From: Pseudomonas sp. MWU15-20650
Lineage (GTDB): Bacteria; Pseudomonadota; Gammaproteobacteria; Pseudomonadales; Pseudomonadaceae
Direction: 5' to 3'
Assembly (NCBI RefSeq): GCF_023242475.1
Contig: NZ_JALJFG010000023.1
Span: forward strand, 30,614 to 94,613
DNA length: 64,000 nt
The notes under the pieces are model-generated. The model searched no databases. It saw only the letters and a list, made by a program, of their open reading frames with translations, and was not told the DNA's origin. The translations under genes were made by a program, and so were the position numbers. Shown here one piece after another: positions 52,480 to 60,613 of this stretch (the stretch's first letter is position 1; each line of letters starts with the position of its first letter).

Positions 52480-52511
52480 CATCCCGATCCGGGCCCGACG
52501 GCCCGGTTTCC

Positions 52512-52537
52512 AAGCCCTCTTCATGAGGGCTTTTTTT
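52512..52537. terminator. Bidirectional terminator between cio operon and rlmG
   Basis: AAGCCCTC and GAGGGCTT arms with loop TTCAT, followed by seven T. It touches the rlmG stop codon, so it can serve both convergent units. Confidence 0.85.
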
Positions 52538-53660
52538 ATTTGCGCGCCTTGAGAATGACGAACTTCGGCGTAGCGGCCACTTGCTCGACGCCGCGGAACA
52601 GTCGCGCCAACTTGCTGTGATAGCCCAAGTGACGGTTACCGACGATGTACAGGGCGCCACCCACTACCAGTGCCTCTCGCGCCTGCTGGAACATGCGCCA
52701 GGCGAGGAAGTCGCCCACCACTTGTTGTTGGTGGAACGGTGGGTTGCACAGCACCACATCCAACGATTGCGGTTCTTGGCCGGCCAGACCGTCGCCGGCG
52801 CGCACCACGACGTCGCGCTCACCCAGGGCGGCTTGCCAATTCTCGGCAGCGGACTGCACCGCCATGTAGGACTCATCCACCAGGGTGTAGTGCGCGTCGG
52901 GGTTTTGCAGGGCGCTGGCAATCGCCAATACGCCATTGCCGCAGCCCAGGTCCGCGACTCGGGCACTGCCCAGGTTGTTTGGCAGATGCGGCAGGAAGGC
53001 GCGCGTGCCGATGTCCAGGCTCTCGCGACAGAACACGTTGGCATGGTTGCGCAACTCGATGGCTGGCGTGTCCAGCGTGTAGCGAGTGGGGTAGGGCGAG
53101 ACCGCTGCCGGGCGATCCCCAACGGTGGCGATCAGCAGCCGCGCTTTTTTTACCGCCAGTGAAGCGTGCATCGGCCCGATGTACTGCTCCAGCAACTCGC
53201 CGGCCGCTCGCGGCAGGTGCTTGACCATTGCCCCGGCAATGACTTCGGCGCCTGGTGCCAGTTGGCCCTGTAGGCGGATCAGTTGTTCTTCCAGCAACGC
53301 CAGGGTCTTCGGCACGCGGACCAGCACCCGGTCGAAAGGCCCGGTGGGGGCCTGGCTGGCAGGAACGAACGTCACCGCATCAAAGGCCCGGCCGTTGCGC
53401 ACCAGGTTTTTTTCCAACCCCTGGGCGGCGAGGAACGAGTCTGTGCTGGATGTCACCTGCACCTGGCCTTCAAGGCTGGCCGCCAGGGCTCCGAAGCTGT
53501 CATTGAGGATCAGCACGCGGGTTGCCGCGTTCGGCTGCTGTGCGGCGAGGTGGCTGAGCAGGTATTCGTCAGCGGCATCGAACGCTTGCAGCGGATCATT
53601 GTGTTGCTCTGGCTGGCGAATCAGATCGAGCTGGGCGAAGGGGCTGTCGAGCAGGGGCAT
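52536..53660 (-). CDS. rlmG: 23S rRNA (guanine-1835-N2) methyltransferase
   Basis: A 374-residue protein from the ATG at 53660 (MPLLDSPFAQLDLIRQPEQHNDPLQAFDAADEYLL). The N-terminal domain is degenerate and the C-terminal SAM-dependent domain carries ADLGCGNGVLAIASALQNP and VLCNPPFHQQ (the NPPY/F motif of N-methyltransferases). Length fits RlmG (about 378 in E. coli); RsmC is shorter. The alternative upstream start at 53738 would add an unusual arginine-rich tail. Confidence 0.9.
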   Translation of the reverse strand: MPLLDSPFAQLDLIRQPEQHNDPLQAFDAADEYLLSHLAAQQPNAATRVLILNDSFGALAASLEGQVQVTSSTDSFLAAQGLEKNLVRNGRAFDAVTFVPASQAPTGPFDRVLVRVPKTLALLEEQLIRLQGQLAPGAEVIAGAMVKHLPRAAGELLEQYIGPMHASLAVKKARLLIATVGDRPAAVSPYPTRYTLDTPAIELRNHANVFCRESLDIGTRAFLPHLPNNLGSARVADLGCGNGVLAIASALQNPDAHYTLVDESYMAVQSAAENWQAALGERDVVVRAGDGLAGQEPQSLDVVLCNPPFHQQQVVGDFLAWRMFQQAREALVVGGALYIVGNRHLGYHSKLARLFRGVEQVAATPKFVILKARK

Positions 53661-53802
53661 GTCGAGGGAGGCTCTGGGTAATCGGCGGGACCGTCTGAGT
53701 GAACGACGAAGCAAAGCCCGAAGGGGCTGCATCAACACTCAGAATTGGCCACAAATGTTACTTTTTTTTGAGCGCAATGACATGCGGTGTTTCTTGCGTC
53801 GG

Positions 53803-54513
53803 CTAAAACAACCCGGCTTTCGAGGCGCAGAGCACTGCGGCGATCTTATTATTGACCCCCAGTTTCTTGAACGTACTGCTGATATGAAAGCCCACCGTTC
53901 GCTCTGACAGGCAGAGGATCGTGGCGATATCCGATGCGGTCTTGCCCATGGCAGACCATTTGAGGATTTCTGTCTCCCGTGGGGTTAATTTGCTGGGGGA
54001 GTGGGCACTGGTTGTATCGGCATATTTTTGCGCCACCGCCGCGTGCATTGCATGGCATAGCCATAAGACCTGGCCCGCCTTTTCATACAGTTCCTGTGGG
54101 GTGACCTCGCCAGTGCTTCGGCCCAGGGTCAGCATGCTGTAGACACCTTGAAAATCATGCACCGGTTGCGTCCATGCTAAATGTACGCCAAACGATTGAG
54201 CCATCGACCACAAGCCAGGAGCGGTTTCGAACGCCTTTTGGTCCCAGACAATAGGCAATACGCAGCGCTTGCAGTGGGCAACAATCGGGTCAACGTCAAA
54301 GAAGTGTGCTTGTTGATAAAGTCTTGACCATTCGTTTGGGTAGTTATTGATTTGAATAGGTTTAGTTTGAAAATCATTGAGTTGAGAGCTCATCGTGAAT
54401 GAACAGTATTGGAAGCCGAGTTCATAGGTATGGTTGACGACCATTTCAAACACGTTAGTGAGCTCGGTTTTACCTTCCAGCTTGGGGAGGCGAGTGTTGC
54501 GCCAGTTCACCAT
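53803..54513 (-). CDS. LuxR-family regulator with autoinducer-binding domain (LuxR solo)
   Basis: A 236-residue protein starting at the ATG 54513 with GGAG eight bases upstream. Residues 15-160 form the Autoind_bind domain with the usual ligand-pocket residues (EWSRLYQQAHFFDVDP containing Trp, Tyr, Asp-Pro; and IVWD). Residues about 175-230 are a GerE helix-turn-helix (KLTPRETEILKWSAMGKTASDIATILCLSERTVGFHISSTFKKLGVNN). No LuxI-type synthase gene is next to it, so it is a solo. It probably responds to AHL or plant signals. A 26-bp palindrome lies upstream. Confidence 0.9.
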   Translation of the reverse strand: MVNWRNTRLPKLEGKTELTNVFEMVVNHTYELGFQYCSFTMSSQLNDFQTKPIQINNYPNEWSRLYQQAHFFDVDPIVAHCKRCVLPIVWDQKAFETAPGLWSMAQSFGVHLAWTQPVHDFQGVYSMLTLGRSTGEVTPQELYEKAGQVLWLCHAMHAAVAQKYADTTSAHSPSKLTPRETEILKWSAMGKTASDIATILCLSERTVGFHISSTFKKLGVNNKIAAVLCASKAGLF

Positions 54514-54576
54514 TTGCAAATCTCCATGTGTGGCTGTGTCGCTTGGGTACGTCCTGATCCCGAGGGTTAACGGAAA

Positions 54577-54602
54577 TTAGTGTAGGGCATGGCCTACACT
54601 AA
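54577..54602. promoter_or_regulatory. Near-perfect 26-bp palindrome, candidate LuxR-type operator
   Basis: Arms TTAGTGTAGG and CCTACACTAA are perfect inverted copies around GCATGG. The size and symmetry fit a lux-box-like site, and it starts 64 bases upstream of the luxR-type gene. Autoregulation by the adjacent protein is likely. Confidence 0.7.
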
Positions 54603-54958
54603 ACAGTGAATAAAATGTCAGTTACAAGGCGAGGGCCGGTGCCTGAGTTGTACATTTGCATTTGACTTTGTATAGGAAATTTCGGGGCGTCATGACTTTT
54701 TGATTGAATTTAAGGGGTTATAGATAGTGTCAGAGTGATAGCGCTTAAATACACTGTGTCATCTAGCGTCAGGTCATTCATGCAGTTATAGCTAAATAGT
54801 TAGTCTCAAATAACGATTAACCGTTTAGTTCAGGGGCGGCGCCTTTGTGCAGGCTTGCTGGCAATCGCCTCGGCCGGTGGCAATGCCAGTACAAATCAGC
54901 GGTGTTTGCGCGACCTGCTTTGAGGGACACTAGGGGCCTGTGCAAAACGGAGCCCCCC
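54603..54958. other. AT-rich upstream region of fpr; no gene seen
   Basis: The stretch is rich in T and A with no credible frame. It contains promoter-like segments but nothing I can resolve, and it is the space between the LuxR palindrome and fpr. Confidence 0.4.
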
Positions 54959-55735
54959 ATGACGGCCAGTGCTGAAAAATTTACCCGCCAGACCTTGCTC
55001 GACGTGCAATCGCTGACCCCCAGCCTCTTCACTCTGCGCACCACCCGCGACCCCGGCTTTCGTTTTACCGCCGGCCAGTTTGTGCGCCTGGGGGTGACCA
55101 AGGCGGATGGCAGCACCGTATGGCGCGCCTATTCCATTGTCTCTTCGCCGTTTGACGAGCACCTCGACTTCTTTTCCATTGTCGTTCCGGGTGGCGAGTT
55201 CACCAGCGAACTGAGCCACCTGAAGGTGGGCGATACCTTGATGGTCGAGCGCCAGGCCACGGGCTTCCTGACCCTGAACCGCTTTGTGGACGGGCGTGAC
55301 TTGTGGCTGCTGGGCACCGGTACCGGTGTGGCACCGTTCCTGTCGATCCTGCAGGACTTCGAGGTCTGGGAGAAATTCGAGCGTATCGTTCTGGTATACA
55401 GCGCCCGGGAGGCCAAGGAGTTGGCGTACCAGTCGCTGATCAAGGAGCTGGGGACACGTGAGTACCTGGCTGAATACGCTCACAAGCTTACTTACCTCCC
55501 TATCGTCACCCGTGAGCAGCATCCGGGCACGTTGAATGGGCGCATCACTACGTTGATCGAGAATGGCGAACTGGAGCGTGTTGCGGGTGTTGAGTTGACG
55601 GCGCAACACTCCCGCGTGCTGATTTGCGGCAACCCGCAGATGGTCGATGACACCCGCCAACTGCTCAAGCAGCGCGACATGCAACTGAGCTTGAGCCGAC
55701 GTCCAGGGCAGGTCGCGGTGGAAAACTACTGGTAG
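54959..55735 (+). CDS. fpr: Ferredoxin--NADP+ reductase
   Basis: A 258-residue flavoprotein from the ATG at 54959. FAD motif RAYSIVSSP, NADP motif GTGTGVAPFLSI, and ICGNPQMVDDT followed by the C-terminal VENYW are all typical of bacterial Fpr. It transfers electrons between NADPH and ferredoxin/flavodoxin and matters in oxidative-stress response. It is followed by a strong terminator and the convergent mscL gene. Confidence 0.95.
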   Translation: MTASAEKFTRQTLLDVQSLTPSLFTLRTTRDPGFRFTAGQFVRLGVTKADGSTVWRAYSIVSSPFDEHLDFFSIVVPGGEFTSELSHLKVGDTLMVERQATGFLTLNRFVDGRDLWLLGTGTGVAPFLSILQDFEVWEKFERIVLVYSAREAKELAYQSLIKELGTREYLAEYAHKLTYLPIVTREQHPGTLNGRITTLIENGELERVAGVELTAQHSRVLICGNPQMVDDTRQLLKQRDMQLSLSRRPGQVAVENYW

Positions 55736-55740
55736 AAAAA

Positions 55741-55760
55741 AGGCGCCTCATGAGGCGCCT
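55741..55760. terminator. Bidirectional terminator between fpr and mscL
   Basis: AGGCGCCTCATGAGGCGCCT is a perfect 20-bp palindrome flanked by A-run and T-rich sequence, 5 bases after the fpr stop. Confidence 0.85.
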
Positions 55761-55775
55761 TTCTTGATCCGCTGG

Positions 55776-56192
55776 TTAAAGCGGTTTGTTGTTCTGGGCT
55801 TTGAGCAGGTCACGAATCTCCGTGAGCAGTTCTTCCTCTTTGGTCGGTGTCGGCGGCAGGGTCGGGGCCACAGCCTCTTCACGCTTGAGGCGGTTGATGG
55901 CCTTGACGCCCATGAAGATCGCAAATGCAATGATCACGAAGTCAATGATGCTCTGGATGAACTTGCCATAAGCCATGACCACAGCCGGCGCATTGCCTTG
56001 TGCCGCTTTGAGCGTCACGGCCAGGTCAGCGAAGTCCACACCACCGATCAGCAGACCGATGGGAGGCATCACCACGTCCCCTACAAATGAGGAAACAATT
56101 TTGCCGAAGGCGGCGCCGATGATAATACCGACGGCCATATCGACCACATTGCCTTTTACCGCGAAGGCCTTGAACTCACTGATCACGCCCAT
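55776..56192 (-). CDS. mscL: Large-conductance mechanosensitive channel
   Basis: A 138-residue protein beginning MGVISEFKAFAVKGNVVDMAVGIIIGAAFGKIVSSFVGDVVMPPIGLLIGG. This is the MscL TM1/loop signature, with TM2 (FIQSIIDFVIIAFAIFMGVKAIN) and a charged C-terminal helix. It opens under membrane tension to release solutes in hypo-osmotic shock. Confidence 0.97.
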   Translation of the reverse strand: MGVISEFKAFAVKGNVVDMAVGIIIGAAFGKIVSSFVGDVVMPPIGLLIGGVDFADLAVTLKAAQGNAPAVVMAYGKFIQSIIDFVIIAFAIFMGVKAINRLKREEAVAPTLPPTPTKEEELLTEIRDLLKAQNNKPL

Positions 56193-56478
56193 AGGTTATT
56201 CCTTGTTACAGATGAGAAGGGTGGAGGTCAGTGTAATTCAGTCATAGACGGCTTGCGCGACACAACTGTTAACACTGTCAATTTTTATCGACACATTAAA
56301 TCGCAAATAGTTTGCAAAGTGCCATCAATCGCGCGCGAAATACTCGCCATTTCAGCGGGTTACCACATTATTTTCTTAATCGGGCCTGTGGTGTTTTTCT
56401 ATTTATCTTCTGACCCGCAGGTCACTAGCCTCTGGCAAGCACAACTGAATGTGCACAAAAAAACCAGAGGAAACCTCG

Positions 56479-58020
56479 ATGAACACTTCAATGAGCCGCG
56501 GGCCCGTTTCAGCGCGCTATGCGCTGGCGCTGGTGACCGCTAGCCTGCTGTCCTTCTCCGTACAAGCCGCCAACCTGACTCGTGATAATGGCGCTGCCGT
56601 GGGCGACAACCAGAACTCGCAAACGGCCGGGGCTAATGGCCCGGTGCTTCTGCAAGACGTGCAGCTCATTCAGAAGCTGCAGCGCTTTGACCGCGAACGT
56701 ATCCCGGAGCGCGTGGTACATGCCCGGGGTACCGGCGCCCACGGTACGTTCACGGTCACCGACAACCTCAGCGACCTGACCAAGGCCAAAGTATTCGCAG
56801 CCGGCGAAGCGACACCCGTATTCGTGCGCTTCTCGGCGGTGGTCCACGGCAACCATTCCCCGGAAACCTTGCGTGACCCACGCGGCTTCGCCACCAAGTT
56901 CTACACCGCGGAAGGCAATTGGGACCTGGTCGGTAATAACTTCCCGACGTTCTTCATTCGGGACGCCATCAAGTTCCCGGACATGGTCCACGCCTTTAAG
57001 CCGGACCCGCGTACTAACCTGGACGACGATTCCCGTCGCTTCGACTTCTTTTCCCATGTTCCAGAGTCCACTCGTACACTGACCGAGTTGTACTCGGACT
57101 CCGGCACTCCGGCCAGTTATCGGGAAATGGACGGTAACGGCGTACATGCCTACAAGTTGATTAACGCCAAGGGCGAAGTGCACTACGTCAAGTTCCACTG
57201 GAAGAGCCTGCAGGGCATCAAGAACCTTGATCCAAAACAAGTCACCGACGTACAGGGTCGTGATTACAGCCATATGACCAACGACTTGGTCACCCATATC
57301 AATAAGGGCGATTTCCCCAAGTGGGACTTGTATGTGCAGGTGCTTAAGCCGCAAGACCTGGCCAAGTTTGATTTCGACCCGCTGGATGCCACCAAGATCT
57401 GGCCGAACGTGCCGGAGCGCAAAGTCGGGCAGATGGTGTTGAACCGCAACCCGGCCAACGTCTTCCAGGAGACCGAGCAAGTCGCCATGGCCCCGGCCAA
57501 CCTGGTGCCGGGCATCGAGCCGTCGGAAGACCGCCTGCTGCAAGGCCGGGTGTTCTCCTACGCCGATACGCAGATGTACCGCTTGGGGGCCAATGCCCTG
57601 CAACTGCCGATCAACGCCCCACGGGTGGGCGTCAACAACGGCAACCAGGACGGTGCGATGAACTTCGGCAAAACCACGACCGGTGTGAACTACCAGCCAA
57701 GCCGCCTGTTGCCACGGGAAGAGCCGCAAGCCGCGCGCTACAGTCAGTCGGCGCTGTCGGGCAGCACCCAGCAGGCGAAGATTCAGCGTGAGCAGAACTT
57801 CAAGCAAGCGGGTGACTTGTACCGTTCCTACACCCAGAAAGAACGTCAGGACTTGATCGCCAACTTCGGCGGCTCGTTGGCGACTACCGATGATGAGAGC
57901 AAGCACATCATCCTGTCGTTCCTCTACAAGGCTGACCCGGAGTACGGCACCGGCGTGACCAAAGTCGCCAAGGGCGACCTGGCGCGCGTGAAAGCGCTGG
58001 CTGAAAAACTGACTGACTGA
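56479..58020 (+). CDS. katB: Periplasmic catalase KatB
   Basis: A 513-residue small-subunit clade catalase with an N-terminal signal peptide (residues about 5-33, LVTASLLSFSVQA). Catalytic His is in RERIPERVVHARG, Asn in LVGNNFPTFFIRD, and the haem-ligand Tyr in GRVFSYADTQMYRLG. It breaks down hydrogen peroxide. The start ATG is at 56479 with AGAGGAAA. It stands just before ankB, the order known from P. aeruginosa, where the pair is induced by peroxide and ankB is needed for KatB activity. Confidence 0.95.
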   Translation: MNTSMSRGPVSARYALALVTASLLSFSVQAANLTRDNGAAVGDNQNSQTAGANGPVLLQDVQLIQKLQRFDRERIPERVVHARGTGAHGTFTVTDNLSDLTKAKVFAAGEATPVFVRFSAVVHGNHSPETLRDPRGFATKFYTAEGNWDLVGNNFPTFFIRDAIKFPDMVHAFKPDPRTNLDDDSRRFDFFSHVPESTRTLTELYSDSGTPASYREMDGNGVHAYKLINAKGEVHYVKFHWKSLQGIKNLDPKQVTDVQGRDYSHMTNDLVTHINKGDFPKWDLYVQVLKPQDLAKFDFDPLDATKIWPNVPERKVGQMVLNRNPANVFQETEQVAMAPANLVPGIEPSEDRLLQGRVFSYADTQMYRLGANALQLPINAPRVGVNNGNQDGAMNFGKTTTGVNYQPSRLLPREEPQAARYSQSALSGSTQQAKIQREQNFKQAGDLYRSYTQKERQDLIANFGGSLATTDDESKHIILSFLYKADPEYGTGVTKVAKGDLARVKALAEKLTD

Positions 58021-58032
58021 TTCGTTGGTTGT

Positions 58033-58060
58033 GGTCGACGCCCTCGTGGGGGCGTCGACC
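58033..58060 (+). terminator. Strong hairpin between katB and ankB
   Basis: GGTCGACGCCC and GGGCGTCGACC arms around CTCGTG form a long perfect stem just after katB. The downstream T-run is short (TTT), so it may only attenuate read-through into ankB. Confidence 0.6.
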
Positions 58061-58080
58061 TTTGGCAGGAGGAAACCCCC

Positions 58081-58620
58081 ATGCGTATCTCTATCGGTTT
58101 ACTGATGGCCATGCTGGCCTTTGTCGCGCATGCCGAGTCCCCCGACCCGGCGGCACTCAAGGCGCAGTTGCAGGACTACTATTTTGACGCCGCCCGCCGT
58201 GGTGACGTCGACATGCTCAACACGTTCATTGAGTCCGGCTATGGCCTCAACACCCAGGATGACAAAGGCTACACCGCGTTGATCCTCGCCGCGTATCACG
58301 GCCAGGGCCCTTATGTGGAGCGTCTGCTCAGCGCGGGTGCCGACGCCTGCGTGCAGGACAAGCGCGGCAACACTGCACTGATGGGCGCAATCTTCAAGGG
58401 TGAGCTGAAAATTGCCCAGCGCCTGCTGGCGACCGACTGTAACCCAGACCAACGCAACGGTGCCGGGCAGACCGCCGCCATGTACGCCGGGCTGTTCAAG
58501 CGTGTCGAGTTGTTGGGCGAGCTAAAAGCCAAAGGGGCCGACCTGAACGCCGAAGACCCGATTGGCAACAGTGCTTCACGCTTGGCCAACGGCGAAATCC
58601 GGACCTCGGCGCCGCGCTGA
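58081..58620 (+). CDS. ankB: Ankyrin-repeat periplasmic protein AnkB
   Basis: A 179-residue protein with a signal peptide (MRISIGLLMAMLAFVAHA) and about four ankyrin repeats (GDVDMLNTFIESGYGLNTQDDKGYTALILAAYHG, then KRGNTALMGAIFKGELKIAQRLLATDCNPD, and so on). It matches AnkB, which supports KatB in the periplasm of P. aeruginosa. AGGAGG precedes its start. Confidence 0.92.
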   Translation: MRISIGLLMAMLAFVAHAESPDPAALKAQLQDYYFDAARRGDVDMLNTFIESGYGLNTQDDKGYTALILAAYHGQGPYVERLLSAGADACVQDKRGNTALMGAIFKGELKIAQRLLATDCNPDQRNGAGQTAAMYAGLFKRVELLGELKAKGADLNAEDPIGNSASRLANGEIRTSAPR

Positions 58621-58655
58621 GCTATCATCGCGGTTTTTCGGTTGGAGGTTCTCAA

Positions 58656-60023
58656 ATGGCAAAGGCCAAGCGCATGTACGGCTGCACGGAGTGCGGCGCG
58701 ACCTTTCCCAAGTGGGCCGGCCAATGCACCGAGTGCGGTGCGTGGAACACCCTGACTGAGACCATGATCGAAAGCGGCGGCGCCGCAGCCCCCTCCGGCC
58801 GTGCCGGCTGGACCGGGCAACAGGCGCAGATCAAGACCCTGGCCGAAGTCAGCGTCGAAGAGATCCCGCGTTTCTCCACCGCTTCCGGTGAACTCGACCG
58901 CGTATTGGGCGGCGGGCTGGTGGACGGCTCGGTGGTGCTGATCGGCGGTGACCCGGGGATCGGCAAGTCGACCATCCTGTTGCAAACCCTGTGCAGCATC
59001 GCCAGCCGCATGCCGGCGCTGTACGTCACCGGTGAAGAGTCCCAACAACAAGTGGCCATGCGCGCCCGGCGCCTGGGGTTGCCCCAGGACCAACTGCGGG
59101 TCATGACCGAAACCTGCATCGAAAGCATCATCGCCACGGCGCGGATCGAAAAGCCCAAGGTCATGGTGATCGACTCGATCCAGACGATTTTTACCGAACA
59201 ACTGCAATCGGCTCCAGGTGGCGTGTCCCAGGTGCGTGAAAGTGCGGCGCTGCTGGTGCGCTACGCCAAGCAGAGCGGTACGGCGATCTTTCTGGTCGGT
59301 CACGTGACCAAGGAAGGCGCGCTGGCCGGGCCACGGGTGTTGGAGCACATGGTTGACACCGTGTTGTATTTCGAAGGGGAATCCGATGGTCGCCTGCGCT
59401 TGCTGCGGGCGGTAAAGAACCGCTTCGGTGCGGTGAACGAGCTGGGTGTGTTCGCCATGACCGATCGCGGGCTGAAAGAAGTCTCCAACCCCTCGGCGAT
59501 TTTTCTGACGCGTGCCCAAGAAGAAGTTCCGGGCAGTGTGGTGATGGCAACGTGGGAAGGCACCCGGCCGATGCTGGTGGAAGTCCAGGCGCTGGTCGAT
59601 GACAGCCACTTGGCCAACCCACGCCGCGTCACGCTCGGCCTGGATCAGAACCGCCTGGCGATGTTGCTGGCGGTACTGCATCGCCATGGGGGTATTCCTA
59701 CCCACGATCAGGATGTGTTTCTCAACGTCGTCGGTGGGGTCAAGGTGCTGGAAACCGCTTCCGACCTGGCGTTGATGGCGGCGGTGATGTCCAGCCTGCG
59801 CAATCGGCCGCTGCCCCATGACCTGCTGGTGTTTGGTGAAGTCGGTTTGTCGGGCGAAGTACGCCCGGTGCCTAGCGGTCAGGAGCGTTTGAAAGAAGCC
59901 GCCAAGCATGGCTTCAAGCGCGCCATTGTGCCTAAGGGCAATGCGCCGAAGGAAATGCCGCCGGGCTTGCAGGTGATCGGGGTGACGCGCCTGGAGCAGG
60001 CTTTGGATGCTCTGTTCGAGTAG
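58656..60023 (+). CDS. radA: DNA repair protein RadA (Sms)
   Basis: A 455-residue protein with a C4 zinc finger at the N-terminus (CTECGATFPKWAGQCTECGAW). It has Walker A GGDPGIGKST, Walker B VMVIDSIQTIF, the RadA KNRFG motif (about residue 252), and a Lon-protease-like C-terminal domain (GLSGEVRPV). It assists RecA in recombination by branch migration. Confidence 0.97.
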   Translation: MAKAKRMYGCTECGATFPKWAGQCTECGAWNTLTETMIESGGAAAPSGRAGWTGQQAQIKTLAEVSVEEIPRFSTASGELDRVLGGGLVDGSVVLIGGDPGIGKSTILLQTLCSIASRMPALYVTGEESQQQVAMRARRLGLPQDQLRVMTETCIESIIATARIEKPKVMVIDSIQTIFTEQLQSAPGGVSQVRESAALLVRYAKQSGTAIFLVGHVTKEGALAGPRVLEHMVDTVLYFEGESDGRLRLLRAVKNRFGAVNELGVFAMTDRGLKEVSNPSAIFLTRAQEEVPGSVVMATWEGTRPMLVEVQALVDDSHLANPRRVTLGLDQNRLAMLLAVLHRHGGIPTHDQDVFLNVVGGVKVLETASDLALMAAVMSSLRNRPLPHDLLVFGEVGLSGEVRPVPSGQERLKEAAKHGFKRAIVPKGNAPKEMPPGLQVIGVTRLEQALDALFE

Positions 60024-60045
60024 CCAGCAACACTACAGAACCCGG

Positions 60046-60072
60046 GTGGAAGGGGCTTGCCCCTCCCACATT
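60046..60072. repeat. REP hairpin after radA
   Basis: GTGGAAGGGGCTTGCCCCTCCCAC forms a near-perfect REP hairpin between the convergent radA and PilZ genes; it could also stop transcription. Confidence 0.7.
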
Positions 60073-60440
60073 CAGCTTTCCAGCAACGCCGCCAACTCCC
60101 TGCGCAGTTCATCCTCATCGGCCAAATTCAACTCGATCAGCCGCCGCAAATGGCTGATCGACTCCAAGTCGATATGTTGGCACACGAAGCCCAGTTGATT
60201 CGGATCCTCGTGGGTCAGCCGCACTTGCATCTTTATATGGGCCTTCGGGTCAAGACGTATGTCCACGTCGAAGGGCAACGCTTTGTTGCCCTTCCAGCCC
60301 TCGGGGCGTCTCACCAGCAAGCCCTTTAGCGAGAGATCCACCAAAGTAACCGGCAATTCCCATCCGTTTTGCCGAAGTTCTGTTTTTGCATCTAAGGCGA
60401 TCCGGCGAAAACGGCGACGCTCAGACGATTGTTCGGTCAT
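60072..60440 (-). CDS. PilZ domain c-di-GMP receptor (MapZ-like)
   Basis: A 122-residue single PilZ domain. The c-di-GMP binding RxxxR is in ERRRFRRIAL (near the N-terminus) and the DxSxxG motif is DLSLKGLL. Position next to radA is the same as that of P. aeruginosa PA4608/MapZ, which binds c-di-GMP and inhibits the CheR1 chemotaxis methyltransferase. Orthology is inferred from sequence plus context. Confidence 0.87.
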   Translation of the reverse strand: MTEQSSERRRFRRIALDAKTELRQNGWELPVTLVDLSLKGLLVRRPEGWKGNKALPFDVDIRLDPKAHIKMQVRLTHEDPNQLGFVCQHIDLESISHLRRLIELNLADEDELRRELAALLES

Positions 60441-60613
60441 GGTTAAGCCCTCTGTGGATAGAAGGATTGTAGCCCTGCGCCATCAGGGGAGATTTATTTC
60501 CGCTTTTTTGCCGGTTGAAGGCTCTAGACCAACGTAGGGGGCTGGTCTTTGAGGCCAGTAGCGCTAAACTCGGGCTGGCTGTCCTTTCTGTCCACCCTGG
60601 CTGGAATATAAAA

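Noticed and set aside
53803..54513. LuxR gene paired with the FeeM-like gene as a LuxI/LuxR system
   Set aside because: They are about 38 kb apart and the FeeM-like protein is only a distant fold relative of AHL synthases; no shared regulatory site was found.
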